Source: Rhodopseudomonas telluris
GTDB taxonomy: Bacteria > Pseudomonadota > Alphaproteobacteria > Rhizobiales > Xanthobacteraceae
Reading direction: 5' to 3'
Assembly (NCBI RefSeq): GCF_042432815.1
Contig: NZ_JBHLWM010000001.1
Location: 1,240,001 to 1,304,000 of the forward strand
DNA: 64,000 bases
Translations under genes and position numbers: made by a program
The notes under the pieces: generated by a model
Databases searched by the model: none
Told to the model about the DNA's origin: nothing
The model's input: only the letters and a program-made list of their open reading frames with translations
Shown here: positions 33,389-43,000 of the stretch, piece by piece
Position numbering within the stretch: the first letter of the stretch is position 1
Layout of the letters: each line of letters begins with the position of its first letter

Positions 33389-34638
33389 TGTCGAAAACCG
33401 TTCACGTCATTGGTGCTGGAATCTCCGGTCTTGCGGCCGCGACCCGGCTCGCCCGCAAGGGCTTCACCGTCCGGGTTCACGAAGCGATGCAGCAGGCCGG
33501 CGGCCGCTGCCGCTCGTATTTCGATGCCCAGACCAATCTGGTGATCGACAACGGCAACCATCTGCTGCTGTCGGGCAACCATGCCGCGCGCGACTATGCG
33601 CGCTCGATCGGCACGGAGGCGGGGCTGGTCGGCCCGGCCGGTGCCGAGTTCGACTTCATGGATCTGAAGTCGAATGCGCGCTGGAATCTCGATCTCGGCA
33701 GCGGCCGGCTGCCGCTGTGGCTGTTCGATGCCAAGCGCCGCGTGCCGGACACCGCGATCAGCGATTATCTCGCGCTGGCTCCCCTGATGTGGGCGCCGAC
33801 CAGCAAGCTGATCGGCGATACCATCCCGTGCTGCGGTCCGCTCTACGATCGCCTGGTGGCGCCGCTGCTGCTCGCCGCGCTGAACGTCGATCCGCCGGAA
33901 GGTTCGGCTGGGCTTGCCGGCGCCGTGGTGCGCGAGACCCTAATGGCGGGCGGCCAGGCTTGCCGGCCTTTGATCGCCCGCGACGGCCTGAGCGCCGTGC
34001 TGGTCGAGCCGGCGGTCGAGTTGCTCAAGCGTAGCGGTCCCGGGGTACAGTTCGGCCATGAGCTCCGGTCGTTCACCGCCGCGGGCGACCGCGTCGGGGG
34101 GCTGAATTTCGGCGGCGAGGACGTGGTGACGGTCGGTCCGGACGATGCCGTGGTGCTGGCGGTGCCGCCGCGCCCGGCTGCGTCCCTGCTGCCAGGCCTG
34201 ACGACGCCGCAGAAGTACCGGGCGATCGTCAACGCCCATTTCGCCTATGCGCCGCCGCCCGGCATGCCGGCGCTGACCGGCGTGATCGGCGGCGTCGTGG
34301 AGTGGCTGTTCGCTTTCCCGAACCGGTTGTCGGTGACCATCAGCAACGGCGACCGTCTCGTCGATGCCCCGCGCGATCAGCTCGCGGCGGAAATCTGGGC
34401 CGAGATCTGCAAGGTCGCCGGTATCACGGCGAATCTACCGCCGTGGCAAATTGTCCGCGAGCGTCGTGCGACCTTCGAGGCTACACCGGCCCAGAACGCC
34501 CTGCGTCCAGGGCCGGTCACCCAGTGGAAAAACCTGTTCCTCGCAGGCGATTGGACTGATACGGGGTTGCCGGCCACCATCGAAGGGTCGGTCCGGTCAG
34601 GCAATCGCGCCGCGGATCTGGTGCTGGCACGGGGCTAG
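33388..34638 (+). CDS. hpnE: HpnE, FAD-dependent hydroxysqualene dehydroxylase
   Basis: 416 residues, an amine-oxidase/phytoene desaturase-like flavoprotein. The Rossmann motif VIGAGISGLAAATRLARKG lies at residues 7-25, and the C-terminal FAD contact LAGDWTDTGLPATIEGSVRSG ends the protein. It reduces hydroxysqualene to squalene, completing the HpnCDE route. ATG 33388 uses the last base of the hpnD stop. It is followed after 46 bp by the cyclase gene. Confidence 0.93.
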   Translation: MSKTVHVIGAGISGLAAATRLARKGFTVRVHEAMQQAGGRCRSYFDAQTNLVIDNGNHLLLSGNHAARDYARSIGTEAGLVGPAGAEFDFMDLKSNARWNLDLGSGRLPLWLFDAKRRVPDTAISDYLALAPLMWAPTSKLIGDTIPCCGPLYDRLVAPLLLAALNVDPPEGSAGLAGAVVRETLMAGGQACRPLIARDGLSAVLVEPAVELLKRSGPGVQFGHELRSFTAAGDRVGGLNFGGEDVVTVGPDDAVVLAVPPRPAASLLPGLTTPQKYRAIVNAHFAYAPPPGMPALTGVIGGVVEWLFAFPNRLSVTISNGDRLVDAPRDQLAAEIWAEICKVAGITANLPPWQIVRERRATFEATPAQNALRPGPVTQWKNLFLAGDWTDTGLPATIEGSVRSGNRAADLVLARG

Positions 34639-34684
34639 GCCCGGGCGGTTTCGCCGGGCCGGTGACCACGGAGACGACGAAAAA

Positions 34685-36649
34685 ATGGATTCCGGCATTT
34701 ACAGTTCGGGCGCTGAACGCGGCAGGACGCTGGAGGCGTCGATCGACGCCGCACGCAGTGCCTTGATGGGCTTCCGGCGCAACGACGGCCACTGGGTCTT
34801 CGAACTCGAGGCGGACGCGACGATCCCGGCCGAGTACGTGCTGATGCGCCATTTCCTCGGCGAGCCTGTCGCCACCGAGCTTGAGGCCAAGATCGCCGTC
34901 TATCTGCGCCGCACCCAGGGCGCGCATGGTGGCTGGCCGCTGGTTCACGAAGGCGACTTCGACATGAGCGCCAGCGTGAAGGCCTATTTCGCGCTGAAGA
35001 TGATCGGCGACGACATCGATGCGCCGCACATGGTGCGCGCCCGTGAGGCGATCCGCTCGCGCGGCGGGGCGATCCACAGCAACGTATTCACGCGCTTCAT
35101 GCTGGCCATGTACGGCGTCACCACGTGGCGCGCCGTACCGGTGCTGCCGGTGGAGATCATGCTGCTGCCGAAATGGTCGCCATTTACGTTGACCAAGATC
35201 TCGTACTGGGCGCGCACCACCATCGTGCCGTTGATGGTGCTGTCGGTGCTGAAGCCGCTGGCGCGCAACGCCAAGGGCGTCGGCATCGATGAGCTGTTCC
35301 TGCAGGATCCGAAATCGATTGGCCTGCTGGCCAAGGCGCCGCATCAGAACGCCTTTCTGTTCAAGCTGTTTGGTTCGATCGACGCGGTGCTGCGGGCGAT
35401 CGAGCCGTTCATGCCGAAGAAATATCGCAAGCTCGCGATGGAGAAGGCGTTGGCGTTCCTCGAAGAGCGCCTCAACGGCGAGGACGGCATCGGGGCGATC
35501 TTCCCGCCGATGGCCAATGCCGTGATGATGTACGACGCGCTCGGCTACGGCGAGGACTATCCGCCGCGGGCCTGCCAGCGCCGCGGCATCGAGCTGCTGC
35601 TGGTCGATCGTGGCGACGAGGCCTACTGCCAGCCCTGCGTCTCGCCGATCTGGGATACGGCGTTGGCCAGCCACGCGGTGTTCGAGGCTGATCGCGCGGA
35701 GGGGGCTCAATCGGTGCGGCCGTCGCTCGATTGGCTGCTGCCGCGCCAGGTGCTCGACCTCAAGGGCGACTGGGCCGCCAAGGCGCCGGACGTCCGTCCG
35801 GGTGGTTGGGCGTTCCAGTACAACAACGGCCACTATCCCGACCTCGACGACACCGCCGTGGTGGTGATGGCGCTCGACCGCGCCCGCAAGGACGCGCCGA
35901 ATCCGGCCTACGACACCGCCATCGCCCGCGCTCGTGAGTGGATCGAGGGGATGCAGAGCGACGACGGCGGCTGGGCTGCCTTCGACGTGAACAACACCGA
36001 GTATTATTTGAACAACATCCCGTTCTCGGACCACGGCGCGCTGCTCGATCCGCCGACTGAGGACGTGACCGCACGCTGCGTGTCGATGCTGGCGCAACTC
36101 GGCGAGACACCCGAGTCGAGCCCGGCCGTGGCGCGCGGCGTCGAATATCTGCGCAAGACGCAGCTCCCGGACGGGTCGTGGTACGGCCGCTGGGGCCTCA
36201 ATTACGTGTACGGAACGTGGTCGGTGCTGTGCGCGCTGAATGCCGCGGGCGTGGACCATCAGGACCCGGCGATCCGCAAGGCGGTCGAGTGGCTGGCCTC
36301 CATCCAGAACCCGGACGGCGGCTGGGGCGAGGATGCGGTCAGCTACCGTCTGGACTACCGGGGCTACGAAAGGTCAGCCTCCACGGCCTCGCAGACGGCA
36401 TGGGCCTTGCTTGCGTTGATGGCTGCAGGGGAAGTCGATCATCCAGCCGTCGCGCGCGGGATTGAGTACCTAAAAGGCACACAGACCGAAAAAGGACTCT
36501 GGGACGAGCAGCGCTACACCGGTACGGGCTTTCCGCGCGTGTTTTATCTGCGTTATCATGGCTACTCAAAGTTCTTTCCGCTCTGGGCGCTGGCGCGGTA
36601 TCGAAATTTGAGATCCACGAACAGCAAGGTCGTAGGGGTCGGAATGTGA
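34685..36649 (+). CDS. shc: Squalene-hopene cyclase
   Basis: 654 residues. The catalytic D-x-D-D-T-A motif is at D386-L-D388-D389 (YPDLDDTAVV), in register with D374/D376/D377 of the Alicyclobacillus enzyme. QW repeats include QSDDGGWAAF, LPDGSWYGRWG and IQNPDGGWGED. A substrate-channel/membrane segment lies near VEIMLLPKWSPF. It cyclises squalene to hopene/diplopterol on the inner membrane. ATG 34685 lies after GGAGACGACG. The GTGA overlap couples it to hpnG. Also called hpnF. Confidence 0.96.
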   Translation: MDSGIYSSGAERGRTLEASIDAARSALMGFRRNDGHWVFELEADATIPAEYVLMRHFLGEPVATELEAKIAVYLRRTQGAHGGWPLVHEGDFDMSASVKAYFALKMIGDDIDAPHMVRAREAIRSRGGAIHSNVFTRFMLAMYGVTTWRAVPVLPVEIMLLPKWSPFTLTKISYWARTTIVPLMVLSVLKPLARNAKGVGIDELFLQDPKSIGLLAKAPHQNAFLFKLFGSIDAVLRAIEPFMPKKYRKLAMEKALAFLEERLNGEDGIGAIFPPMANAVMMYDALGYGEDYPPRACQRRGIELLLVDRGDEAYCQPCVSPIWDTALASHAVFEADRAEGAQSVRPSLDWLLPRQVLDLKGDWAAKAPDVRPGGWAFQYNNGHYPDLDDTAVVVMALDRARKDAPNPAYDTAIARAREWIEGMQSDDGGWAAFDVNNTEYYLNNIPFSDHGALLDPPTEDVTARCVSMLAQLGETPESSPAVARGVEYLRKTQLPDGSWYGRWGLNYVYGTWSVLCALNAAGVDHQDPAIRKAVEWLASIQNPDGGWGEDAVSYRLDYRGYERSASTASQTAWALLALMAAGEVDHPAVARGIEYLKGTQTEKGLWDEQRYTGTGFPRVFYLRYHGYSKFFPLWALARYRNLRSTNSKVVGVGM

Positions 36650-37383
36650 TTCTGGGGGCTAGGAATGAAGCGGTTGCGGACAGGGATCCGCGGCCGGTTC
36701 TGATCGTGACGGGGCTGATACAGGAAGCGCGTATCGCAGAGGGTCCGGGTCTTACCGTGATCTGCAGCAGTAGCGATCCGAAGCAGTTGCGCCGCATGAT
36801 GGCGAGCTTCGACGCCACCTCGATCCGGGGTGTCATCAGCTTCGGCGTGGCCGGCGGTCTCGACCCGTCGCTCAAGGCCGGCGATGTCGTCATCGCGACG
36901 GAAGTTGTGGCGGGTGAACGCCGCTGGGCCTCGGAAGTTTCCCTGAGCGACGAATTATTGCGAAGCGCCGGTCTCGGCCGGCAGCGCGTCGTACGCGGCG
37001 GGCTGGTCGGCGTCGAAGCCGTGGTGGCTGCTCGCGATTCCAAGGCGGCGCTGCGGTCGGAGACGGGCGCGGCTGCGGTGGACATGGAAAGCCACATCGC
37101 TGCCGACTACGCCGCTGCGGCCAATCTGCCGTTCGCGGCGCTCCGGGTGATCAGCGACCCTGCCAATCGCAGCCTGCCACAGGTGGTCTCCACCGCGATC
37201 AAGCCGAATGGTGACGTCGATCTGCGCAAGGTGCTGCGTGGCCTCGCGCGTCACCCCACGTCGATCCGCTCGCTGGTGACCACCGGGATCGACTTCAATC
37301 GCGCGCTCCGCAGCCTGCGCGGCTGCCGCAGCTTCATGATGGACGCCGTTCTCGGCCGCGCCGGTCTCGTCGCCGAGGCCTGA
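36646..37383 (+). CDS. hpnG: HpnG, hopanoid-associated phosphorylase
   Basis: 245 residues of the purine nucleoside phosphorylase/MTAN fold: SFGVAGGLDPSLKAGDVV, then AAVDMESHIAADYA (ribose-binding Met-Glu) and LRVISDPANRSLP. It removes adenine from adenosylhopane to give ribosylhopane (phosphorylated). GTG 36646 overlaps the cyclase stop. It is the last gene of the hpnC-D-E-shc-hpnG operon and is followed by repeat A3 and a strong bidirectional terminator. Confidence 0.92.
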   Translation: MILGARNEAVADRDPRPVLIVTGLIQEARIAEGPGLTVICSSSDPKQLRRMMASFDATSIRGVISFGVAGGLDPSLKAGDVVIATEVVAGERRWASEVSLSDELLRSAGLGRQRVVRGGLVGVEAVVAARDSKAALRSETGAAAVDMESHIAADYAAAANLPFAALRVISDPANRSLPQVVSTAIKPNGDVDLRKVLRGLARHPTSIRSLVTTGIDFNRALRSLRGCRSFMMDAVLGRAGLVAEA

Positions 37384-37407
37384 CGCTCGCACGAGCCCCT
37401 CACCAAT

Positions 37408-37505
37408 GTCACCGCCCGGCTCGACCGGGCGATCCAGTAACCCATAGCCTCGGCGACCATTCGCGACGCTCTGGGATACTGGATCCCCGCTTTCGCGGGG
37501 ATGAC
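37408..37505. repeat. Dispersed palindromic repeat, family A, copy 3
   Basis: 98 bp from GTCACCGCCCGG to GCGGGGATGAC with the GCTCTGGGATACTGGAT core. The left inner arm is degenerate (CCAGTAACCCATAG). A short CCCAT run (about 37556-37574) lies between it and the terminator. Confidence 0.9.
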
Positions 37506-37578
37506 AGCCGAGCGCGGGGATGACCGCCGCGGCACTGGCCGAGCATCCGAGACCGCCCCATCCCATCCCATCCCAAAC

Positions 37579-37609
37579 AAAAAGCGCGGCCCGTGGGCCG
37601 CGCTTTTTT
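37579..37609. terminator. Bidirectional rho-independent terminator between hpnG and hpnH
   Basis: Stem AAAAAGCGCGGCCC-GTG-GGGCCGCGCTTTTTT type, with U-tracts on both strands. It separates convergent hpnG and hpnH. Confidence 0.92.
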
Positions 37610-37630
37610 ATTTGTGAGCTGCTTCCGCGA

Positions 37631-38791
37631 TTAGGCCGCGGTAGAGGCCTGCGGCTGGCGCTTGTCCTTGGCCTCGGAGGCTTCGTCGCGACGGATCTCG
37701 GACAGCTTCTTCTGTACCTGCTCGGAGAAGATGTACTGAGCGGGGCGCTGCTTCGACAGGTCGATCTCGGGCGCCATCGGACCCGAGGTCCGGATGCCGC
37801 GAATCGCCACCCAGGCGGCCTTCAGCGGGTTGTTGAGCGAGGCGGCCGCGGCGGTCGGCTCGTAGCCGCAATGCGCCATGCAGTCCGCGCACTTCTCGTA
37901 CTTGCCGGTGCCGTAGGTGTCCCAATCGGTGGTTTCCATCAGCTCCTTGAAGGTCTTGGTGTAGCCTTCACCGAGCAGATAGCAGGGCTTCTGCCAGCCG
38001 AAAATGTTACGCGCGGGCATGCCCCACGGGGTGCATTCGAACGACTGGTTGCCGGCCAGGAAGTCCAGGAACAGGCCGGAGTGCATGAAGTTCCACTTCT
38101 TGCCCTTGCCCAGCGCGAACACGTCGCGGAACAGGTTCTTGGTCTTGGTGCGGTTCAGGAAGTGCTCCTGATCCGGCGCGCGCTCATAGGCATAGCCCGG
38201 CGACATCGAGACGCCGACGCCCAGCTCTGCGGTGAAATCGAGGAACTTGGCGATCTCTTCGGCCGGATGGTTGTCGAAGATCGTCGCGTTGACGTTGACT
38301 GCGAAGCCGCGCGCCTTAGCGGCCTTAATGGCCGACACCGCGCGATCGAACACGCCCTTCTGCGACACCGCCTGATCGTGGTGCTCCTTGAGGCCGTCGA
38401 GATGCACCGAGAAGAACAAGTAGGGCGAGGGCTCGAACAGATCGAGCTTCTTCTCGAGCAGCAGCGCGTTGGTGCACAGCGACACGAACTTCTTGCGTGC
38501 CACCAAGCCGCGCACGATCTCGCCGATCTCCTTGTGGATCAGCGGTTCGCCGCCCGGGATGGCGACCATCGGCGCACCGCATTCCTCGGCGGCGTCCCAG
38601 CACTCCTGCGCGGTCATGCGGCGGTTCAGGATCGCATCGGGGTAATCGATCTTGCCGCAGCCGACGCAGGCGAGGTTGCAGCGGAACAACGGCTCGAGCA
38701 TCAGCACCAGCGGATAACGCTTACGTCCCAGCAGCTTCTGCTTGAGCAGGTAGCTGCCGATCACGATCTCCTTGTGAAACGGTATTGCCAT
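37631..38791 (-). CDS. hpnH: HpnH, adenosyl hopene synthase (radical SAM)
   Basis: 386 residues from ATG 38791, the start of the family-typical MAIPFHKEIVIG, with GAGAGAAG upstream. The radical SAM motif is C38-x3-C42-x2-C45 in FRCNLACVGCG. IPGGEPLIHKEI and FFSVHLDGLKEHHD follow, and a C-terminal cysteine set (KYEKCADCMAHCGYEP) resembles a twitch/SPASM-like region. It attaches 5'-deoxyadenosine to hopene, creating the C35 side chain that HpnG then processes. It is transcribed opposite to the shc operon. Confidence 0.94.
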   Translation of the reverse strand: MAIPFHKEIVIGSYLLKQKLLGRKRYPLVLMLEPLFRCNLACVGCGKIDYPDAILNRRMTAQECWDAAEECGAPMVAIPGGEPLIHKEIGEIVRGLVARKKFVSLCTNALLLEKKLDLFEPSPYLFFSVHLDGLKEHHDQAVSQKGVFDRAVSAIKAAKARGFAVNVNATIFDNHPAEEIAKFLDFTAELGVGVSMSPGYAYERAPDQEHFLNRTKTKNLFRDVFALGKGKKWNFMHSGLFLDFLAGNQSFECTPWGMPARNIFGWQKPCYLLGEGYTKTFKELMETTDWDTYGTGKYEKCADCMAHCGYEPTAAAASLNNPLKAAWVAIRGIRTSGPMAPEIDLSKQRPAQYIFSEQVQKKLSEIRRDEASEAKDKRQPQASTAA

Positions 38792-38831
38792 TACGTGTAC
38801 TTCTCTCTCATTCAAATCGTCGATGTGCGGA

Positions 38832-39776
38832 TCAGGCCGTTGCCAGCTCCGCGGGCAGAACGAACTCGATGTTTTCCTCGCGGCCCGGGAGCATCGACAC
38901 GGTCACCGGAACGATCCGGCGCAGCGCTTCGATCACGTCGTCCACCAGGACTTCTGGCGCGGACGCGCCGGCGGTGATGCCCACCGCCTTCTTGCCGACG
39001 AGCCATTCCGGGTTCAGCTCGCTGCCGTCGGCAATGAGATAACTCGGGATGCCGGCTTCGGTACCTATTTCCCGCAGCCGATTCGAATTGGAACTGTTGT
39101 TGGCGCCGACCACCAGGATCAGGTCGACCAGCTTGCTCATGTCCCGCACCGCCGATTGCCGGTTTTGCGTGGCATAGCAGATATCGCGGGTGTCCGGGCC
39201 CTGGATATCCGAGAATCGCTTTGAAAGCGCAGCGATGATGTCCTTGGTGTCGTCCACGCTCAGCGTGGTCTGGGTGATATAGGCCACCGGCGTGTCGGAC
39301 GGCAGCGTCAGCGACGCCACGTCCTGCAGGTTCTGCACCAGCAGCACCGGGCCGGGAACCTGACCCATCGTACCCTCGACCTCGGGGTGGCCGGCGTGGC
39401 CGATCAGGATCAGCGTGCGACCCTTCGACGTATACCGCTTGCCCTGGTTGTGCACCTTGGTCACAAGCGGGCAGGTTGCATTCAGCACCGGGAGGTCACG
39501 TGCGGCGGCTTCTTCCTCAACGCTGCGCGCCACGCCGTGGGCGCTGAACACCGTCACGGCCTTCGGCGGCACCTCGGACAGGTCCTCCACGAAAATCGCG
39601 CCCTTGGCCTTGAGGCTTTCCACCACGTATTTGTTGTGCACGATCTCGTGCCGCACATAGACGGGCGGGCCGTATTTCTCCAGCGCGCGCTCGACGATCT
39701 CGATCGCACGAACGACGCCGGCACAGAATCCGCGGGGTTGGGCTAGAAAGACTTCGAGAGGGCGAACGTCAGACAA
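38832..39776 (-). CDS. ispH: 4-hydroxy-3-methylbut-2-enyl diphosphate reductase
   Basis: 314 residues. The three cluster cysteines are present: C18 in PRGFCAGV, C102 in NATCPLV and C200 in DICYATQNRQ. HGVARSVEEEA, IGHAGHPEVEG and ITQTTLS are also intact. It makes isopentenyl and dimethylallyl diphosphate, the last step of the methylerythritol pathway, which supplies carbon for hopanoids. The only usable start in this frame is TTG 39776, since an in-frame TGA lies 5 codons upstream. hpnH follows after 40 bp, so the two are probably cotranscribed. Confidence 0.93.
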   Translation of the reverse strand: MSDVRPLEVFLAQPRGFCAGVVRAIEIVERALEKYGPPVYVRHEIVHNKYVVESLKAKGAIFVEDLSEVPPKAVTVFSAHGVARSVEEEAAARDLPVLNATCPLVTKVHNQGKRYTSKGRTLILIGHAGHPEVEGTMGQVPGPVLLVQNLQDVASLTLPSDTPVAYITQTTLSVDDTKDIIAALSKRFSDIQGPDTRDICYATQNRQSAVRDMSKLVDLILVVGANNSSNSNRLREIGTEAGIPSYLIADGSELNPEWLVGKKAVGITAGASAPEVLVDDVIEALRRIVPVTVSMLPGREENIEFVLPAELATA

Positions 39777-40075
39777 AGGGCACCACGCTCATCGTTGTTC
39801 CGTATCCTGGCAACATTATCGGCAAATCCCATACCACATCTAGTCGGTACGGTGACACCCACAACGCAGGCGGCGCAGGGTTCCCGCGGGCCGTTCATCA
39901 AAACGCCCTTGGCAATCCTGCCTGTTAAGATTACTTCCGGCCACGACGCCCGCGGGCTTCATGGGTATTTCCTGGTTCTGTGGTCGCTGGAACACAGAGG
40001 CCAGTTCGATCATCTTCCGATACCCGGCGGAGCCGCCGCATTCTAGGCAAGCCGATAGCAATAGAAAGAGCAAAT

Positions 40076-42682
40076 GTGCTGAAAAGTGCCGTCGTTTCCG
40101 TTGTCAAAGCCAGCACCCGGTTTGCGTCTATTACTGTCACGATCGGAGTACTTCTGGCGATCGCCAGCGGCTTCTATACTTTCAAACACTTCGCCATCAA
40201 CACCGATATCAATCATTTGATCTCGGCCGATCTCGACTGGCGGAAGCGTGATATCGCTTTCGAGAAGGCATTCGATCAGGAAAGATTGATCCTGACGGTG
40301 GTGGAAGCGCCGACTCCGGAATTCGCCAACGCCGCCGCGGCGGCGCTGTTCCAGAAATTGTCGAGCAACACCAAGAACTTCGAGTCGGTGAAGCGGCTCG
40401 GCGGGGGGCCGTTCTTCGACCGCAACGGATTGCTTTTCCTGCCGACCGAAGAAGTTGCGAAGATCACCGGCCAGTTCCAGTCGGCGGTTCCGCTGATCGA
40501 AATCATGGCCGGGGACCCGAGCATCCGTGGTCTCACGGCGGCGCTGGAGACCGGGTTGGTCGGCGTCCAACGCGGCCAGGTCAAGCTCGACGGTGCTGCG
40601 GCACCATTCAATACCATCAGCCAGACCGTCGAGGATGTCCTCGCCAAGCGCGAGACCTTCTTCTCCTGGCGCGGGCTGAGCAGCCCCGAGCCGCTCACCG
40701 ATGGCGACAAGCGACAGTTCATTGAGATCAAGCCGATCCTCGATTTCCAGGCGCTGGAGCCCGGCAAGGACGCGACCGACGCGATTCGCCAGGCTGCGGT
40801 GGACCTCAAGCTGGAGCAACAGTTTGGCGCGCGGGTCCGGCTGACCGGCCCGGTGCCGATCGCCAACGAGGAGTTCGCCACCGTCAAGGATGGCGCCGTC
40901 GTCAACGGCATCGGCACCGTCGTCGTGGTGCTGTTCATCCTGTGGCTGGCGCTGCATTCGTCGAAGATCATCTTCGCCGTCGCGGCCAACCTGTTCGTCG
41001 GGCTTGCGATCACCACCGCGGTCGGACTGCTGATGGTCGGCTCGCTGAACCTTTTGTCGATTGCCTTCGCGGTGCTGTTCGTCGGTCTCGGGGTTGATTT
41101 CGGCATTCAGTACAGCGTTCGCTACCGATCGGAGCGTCACAAGACCGGAGACCTCGACAAGGCGCTGGTGCAGGCTGCCGACTATTCGGCCGTGCCGTTG
41201 TCACTGGCGGCGATGTCGACCACCGCGGGCTTCCTGTCGTTCCTGCCGACGTCCTACAAGGGCATCTCTGAACTCGGCGAGATCGCCGGCGCCGGCATGG
41301 CGATCGCGTTTCTGTCCAGCATCACGGTGCTGCCGGCGCTGATCAAGCTGCTCAACCCGCCCGGCGAGAAGGAGCCGCTCGGCTACGCGTTCCTGGCGCC
41401 GGTGGACCACTTCCTCGAGAAGTACCGGATTGCGATCATCGCCGGCACCATCGGCGTTTCGCTCGCCGGCCTGCCGCTGCTTTACTACATGCAGTTCGAC
41501 TTCAACCCGATCAATCTGCGGAACCCGAAGGTCGAGTCGATCGCGACCTTCCTCGACCTGCGGAAGGATCCGAATACCGGTGCTAACGCCGTCAACGTGA
41601 TGGCGTCGTCGGAGCAGGATGCCCGCCAGATCGAGGCCAAGCTGTCGAAGCTGCCGGAAGTGTCGCGCACGCTGTCACTGGATACCTTCGTGCCGGCCGA
41701 CCAGCCGGCCAAGCTGAAGCTGATCCAGGCCGGCGCCAAGGTGCTGGAGCCGGCCCTCAATCCGGACCAGGTCGATCCGCCGCCGACCGACAAGGAAAAC
41801 GTCGACTCGCTGAACAGCTCGGCGGAAGCGCTGCGCAAGACCGCCGGCAATGCCAGCGGTGCGGGCGCTGATGCCGCGCGGCGGCTCGCCAAGGCCCTCG
41901 CGGCGCTGGCGACCGCCGACCAGGCGACGCGCGAGCACGCCCAGGCGGTATTCGTGACGCCGCTGAAGATCGCGCTCGATCAGTTGCGCAGCATGCTGCA
42001 GGCCCAGCCGGTCACGCTCGAGAACCTGCCGCCGGACATCGTGTCGTCGTGGAAGACCAAGGACGGTCAGACCCGCGTCGAGGTGCTGCCGAATGGTGAT
42101 CCGAACGATAACGACACGCTGCGCAAATTCGCCGCGGCGGTGCTGAAGGTCGAGCCGAACGCGATCGGCGGGCCGGTGTCGATCCTGAAGTCAGGCGACA
42201 CCATCGTCGGCTCGTTCATTCAGGCCGGCCTGTGGGCGCTGCTGTCGATCTCGCTGCTGCTGTGGATCACCCTGAAGCGCTTCACGGACGTGCTGCTGAC
42301 GCTGGTTCCACTTCTGGTGGCGGGCGCGGTGACGCTGGAGATCTGCGTGCTGATCGATCTGCCGCTGAACTTCGCCAATATCGTCGCGCTGCCTCTGCTG
42401 CTCGGCGTCGGCGTCGCGTTCAAGATCTACTACGTCACGGCGTGGCGCTCGGGACGCACCAATCTGCTGCAGTCGGCGCTCACCCGGGCGATCTTCTTCA
42501 GCGCGCTGACGACCGCGACCGCGTTCGGCAGCCTGTGGCTGTCGAACCATCCGGGCACCGCGAGCATGGGCAAGCTGCTGGCACTGTCGCTGCTGACCAC
42601 GCTGGGCGCTGTGCTGCTGTTCCAGCCGGCGCTGATGGGCAAGCCGCGGCACATCGACGAAAGCGGCGACACCGATCTCTGA
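40076..42682 (+). CDS. hpnN: HpnN, hopanoid RND-type transporter
   Basis: 868 residues from GTG 40076 (AGAAAGAG just upstream); the frame opens at 39980 but the first part is unconserved. The RND/MMPL layout has TM1 (VTIGVLLAIASGFYTF), a periplasmic domain of about 240 residues, a helix bundle with AFAVLFVGLGVDFGIQYSVRY (proton relay), a second loop and a second bundle (NIVALPLLLGVGVAFKIYYV). It is needed to move hopanoids from the inner to the outer membrane in R. palustris. It diverges from ispH across a 299-bp gap in which I see no other gene. Confidence 0.9.
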   Translation: MLKSAVVSVVKASTRFASITVTIGVLLAIASGFYTFKHFAINTDINHLISADLDWRKRDIAFEKAFDQERLILTVVEAPTPEFANAAAAALFQKLSSNTKNFESVKRLGGGPFFDRNGLLFLPTEEVAKITGQFQSAVPLIEIMAGDPSIRGLTAALETGLVGVQRGQVKLDGAAAPFNTISQTVEDVLAKRETFFSWRGLSSPEPLTDGDKRQFIEIKPILDFQALEPGKDATDAIRQAAVDLKLEQQFGARVRLTGPVPIANEEFATVKDGAVVNGIGTVVVVLFILWLALHSSKIIFAVAANLFVGLAITTAVGLLMVGSLNLLSIAFAVLFVGLGVDFGIQYSVRYRSERHKTGDLDKALVQAADYSAVPLSLAAMSTTAGFLSFLPTSYKGISELGEIAGAGMAIAFLSSITVLPALIKLLNPPGEKEPLGYAFLAPVDHFLEKYRIAIIAGTIGVSLAGLPLLYYMQFDFNPINLRNPKVESIATFLDLRKDPNTGANAVNVMASSEQDARQIEAKLSKLPEVSRTLSLDTFVPADQPAKLKLIQAGAKVLEPALNPDQVDPPPTDKENVDSLNSSAEALRKTAGNASGAGADAARRLAKALAALATADQATREHAQAVFVTPLKIALDQLRSMLQAQPVTLENLPPDIVSSWKTKDGQTRVEVLPNGDPNDNDTLRKFAAAVLKVEPNAIGGPVSILKSGDTIVGSFIQAGLWALLSISLLLWITLKRFTDVLLTLVPLLVAGAVTLEICVLIDLPLNFANIVALPLLLGVGVAFKIYYVTAWRSGRTNLLQSALTRAIFFSALTTATAFGSLWLSNHPGTASMGKLLALSLLTTLGAVLLFQPALMGKPRHIDESGDTDL

Positions 42683-43000
42683 GTCGGCGAGGGCGACTTC
42701 GCCACCTGTTTGGACGCGACCGGCAGGGGAGGAGTTTTCCCTTGCCGCCGCGTTCCGGAGGAGGAAACCGGTGCCGCACGGTGCAAGCTGTCACGATTGC
42801 CGCAGGGGGCGTTACGGGGCTGGCGCCGCCCCGCCGGATCGGACTATACGAAGGTGGGGGCGTCTTTCGTAAGCCGCGGGGCCACTGCCGCAATATTGGC
42901 ATGTCGCTCGCGCATCACAATTCCGGAAAGAAAGCTCGAGCGCGGTACGACGTCTGCCTTTTGTGTTGACGGCGGCTCCAACAAGCGACGTAACTAGCCC
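42683..43000. other. 318-bp gap between hpnN and hpnO
   Basis: No gene, operator or clear terminator could be supported. It is long enough for hpnO to have its own promoter. Confidence 0.5.

Noticed and set aside
34364..34684. N-terminal extension of the squalene-hopene cyclase into hpnE
   Set aside because: It is in a different frame of hpnE, with no conservation; ATG 34685 has a ribosome site and gives the usual cyclase length.
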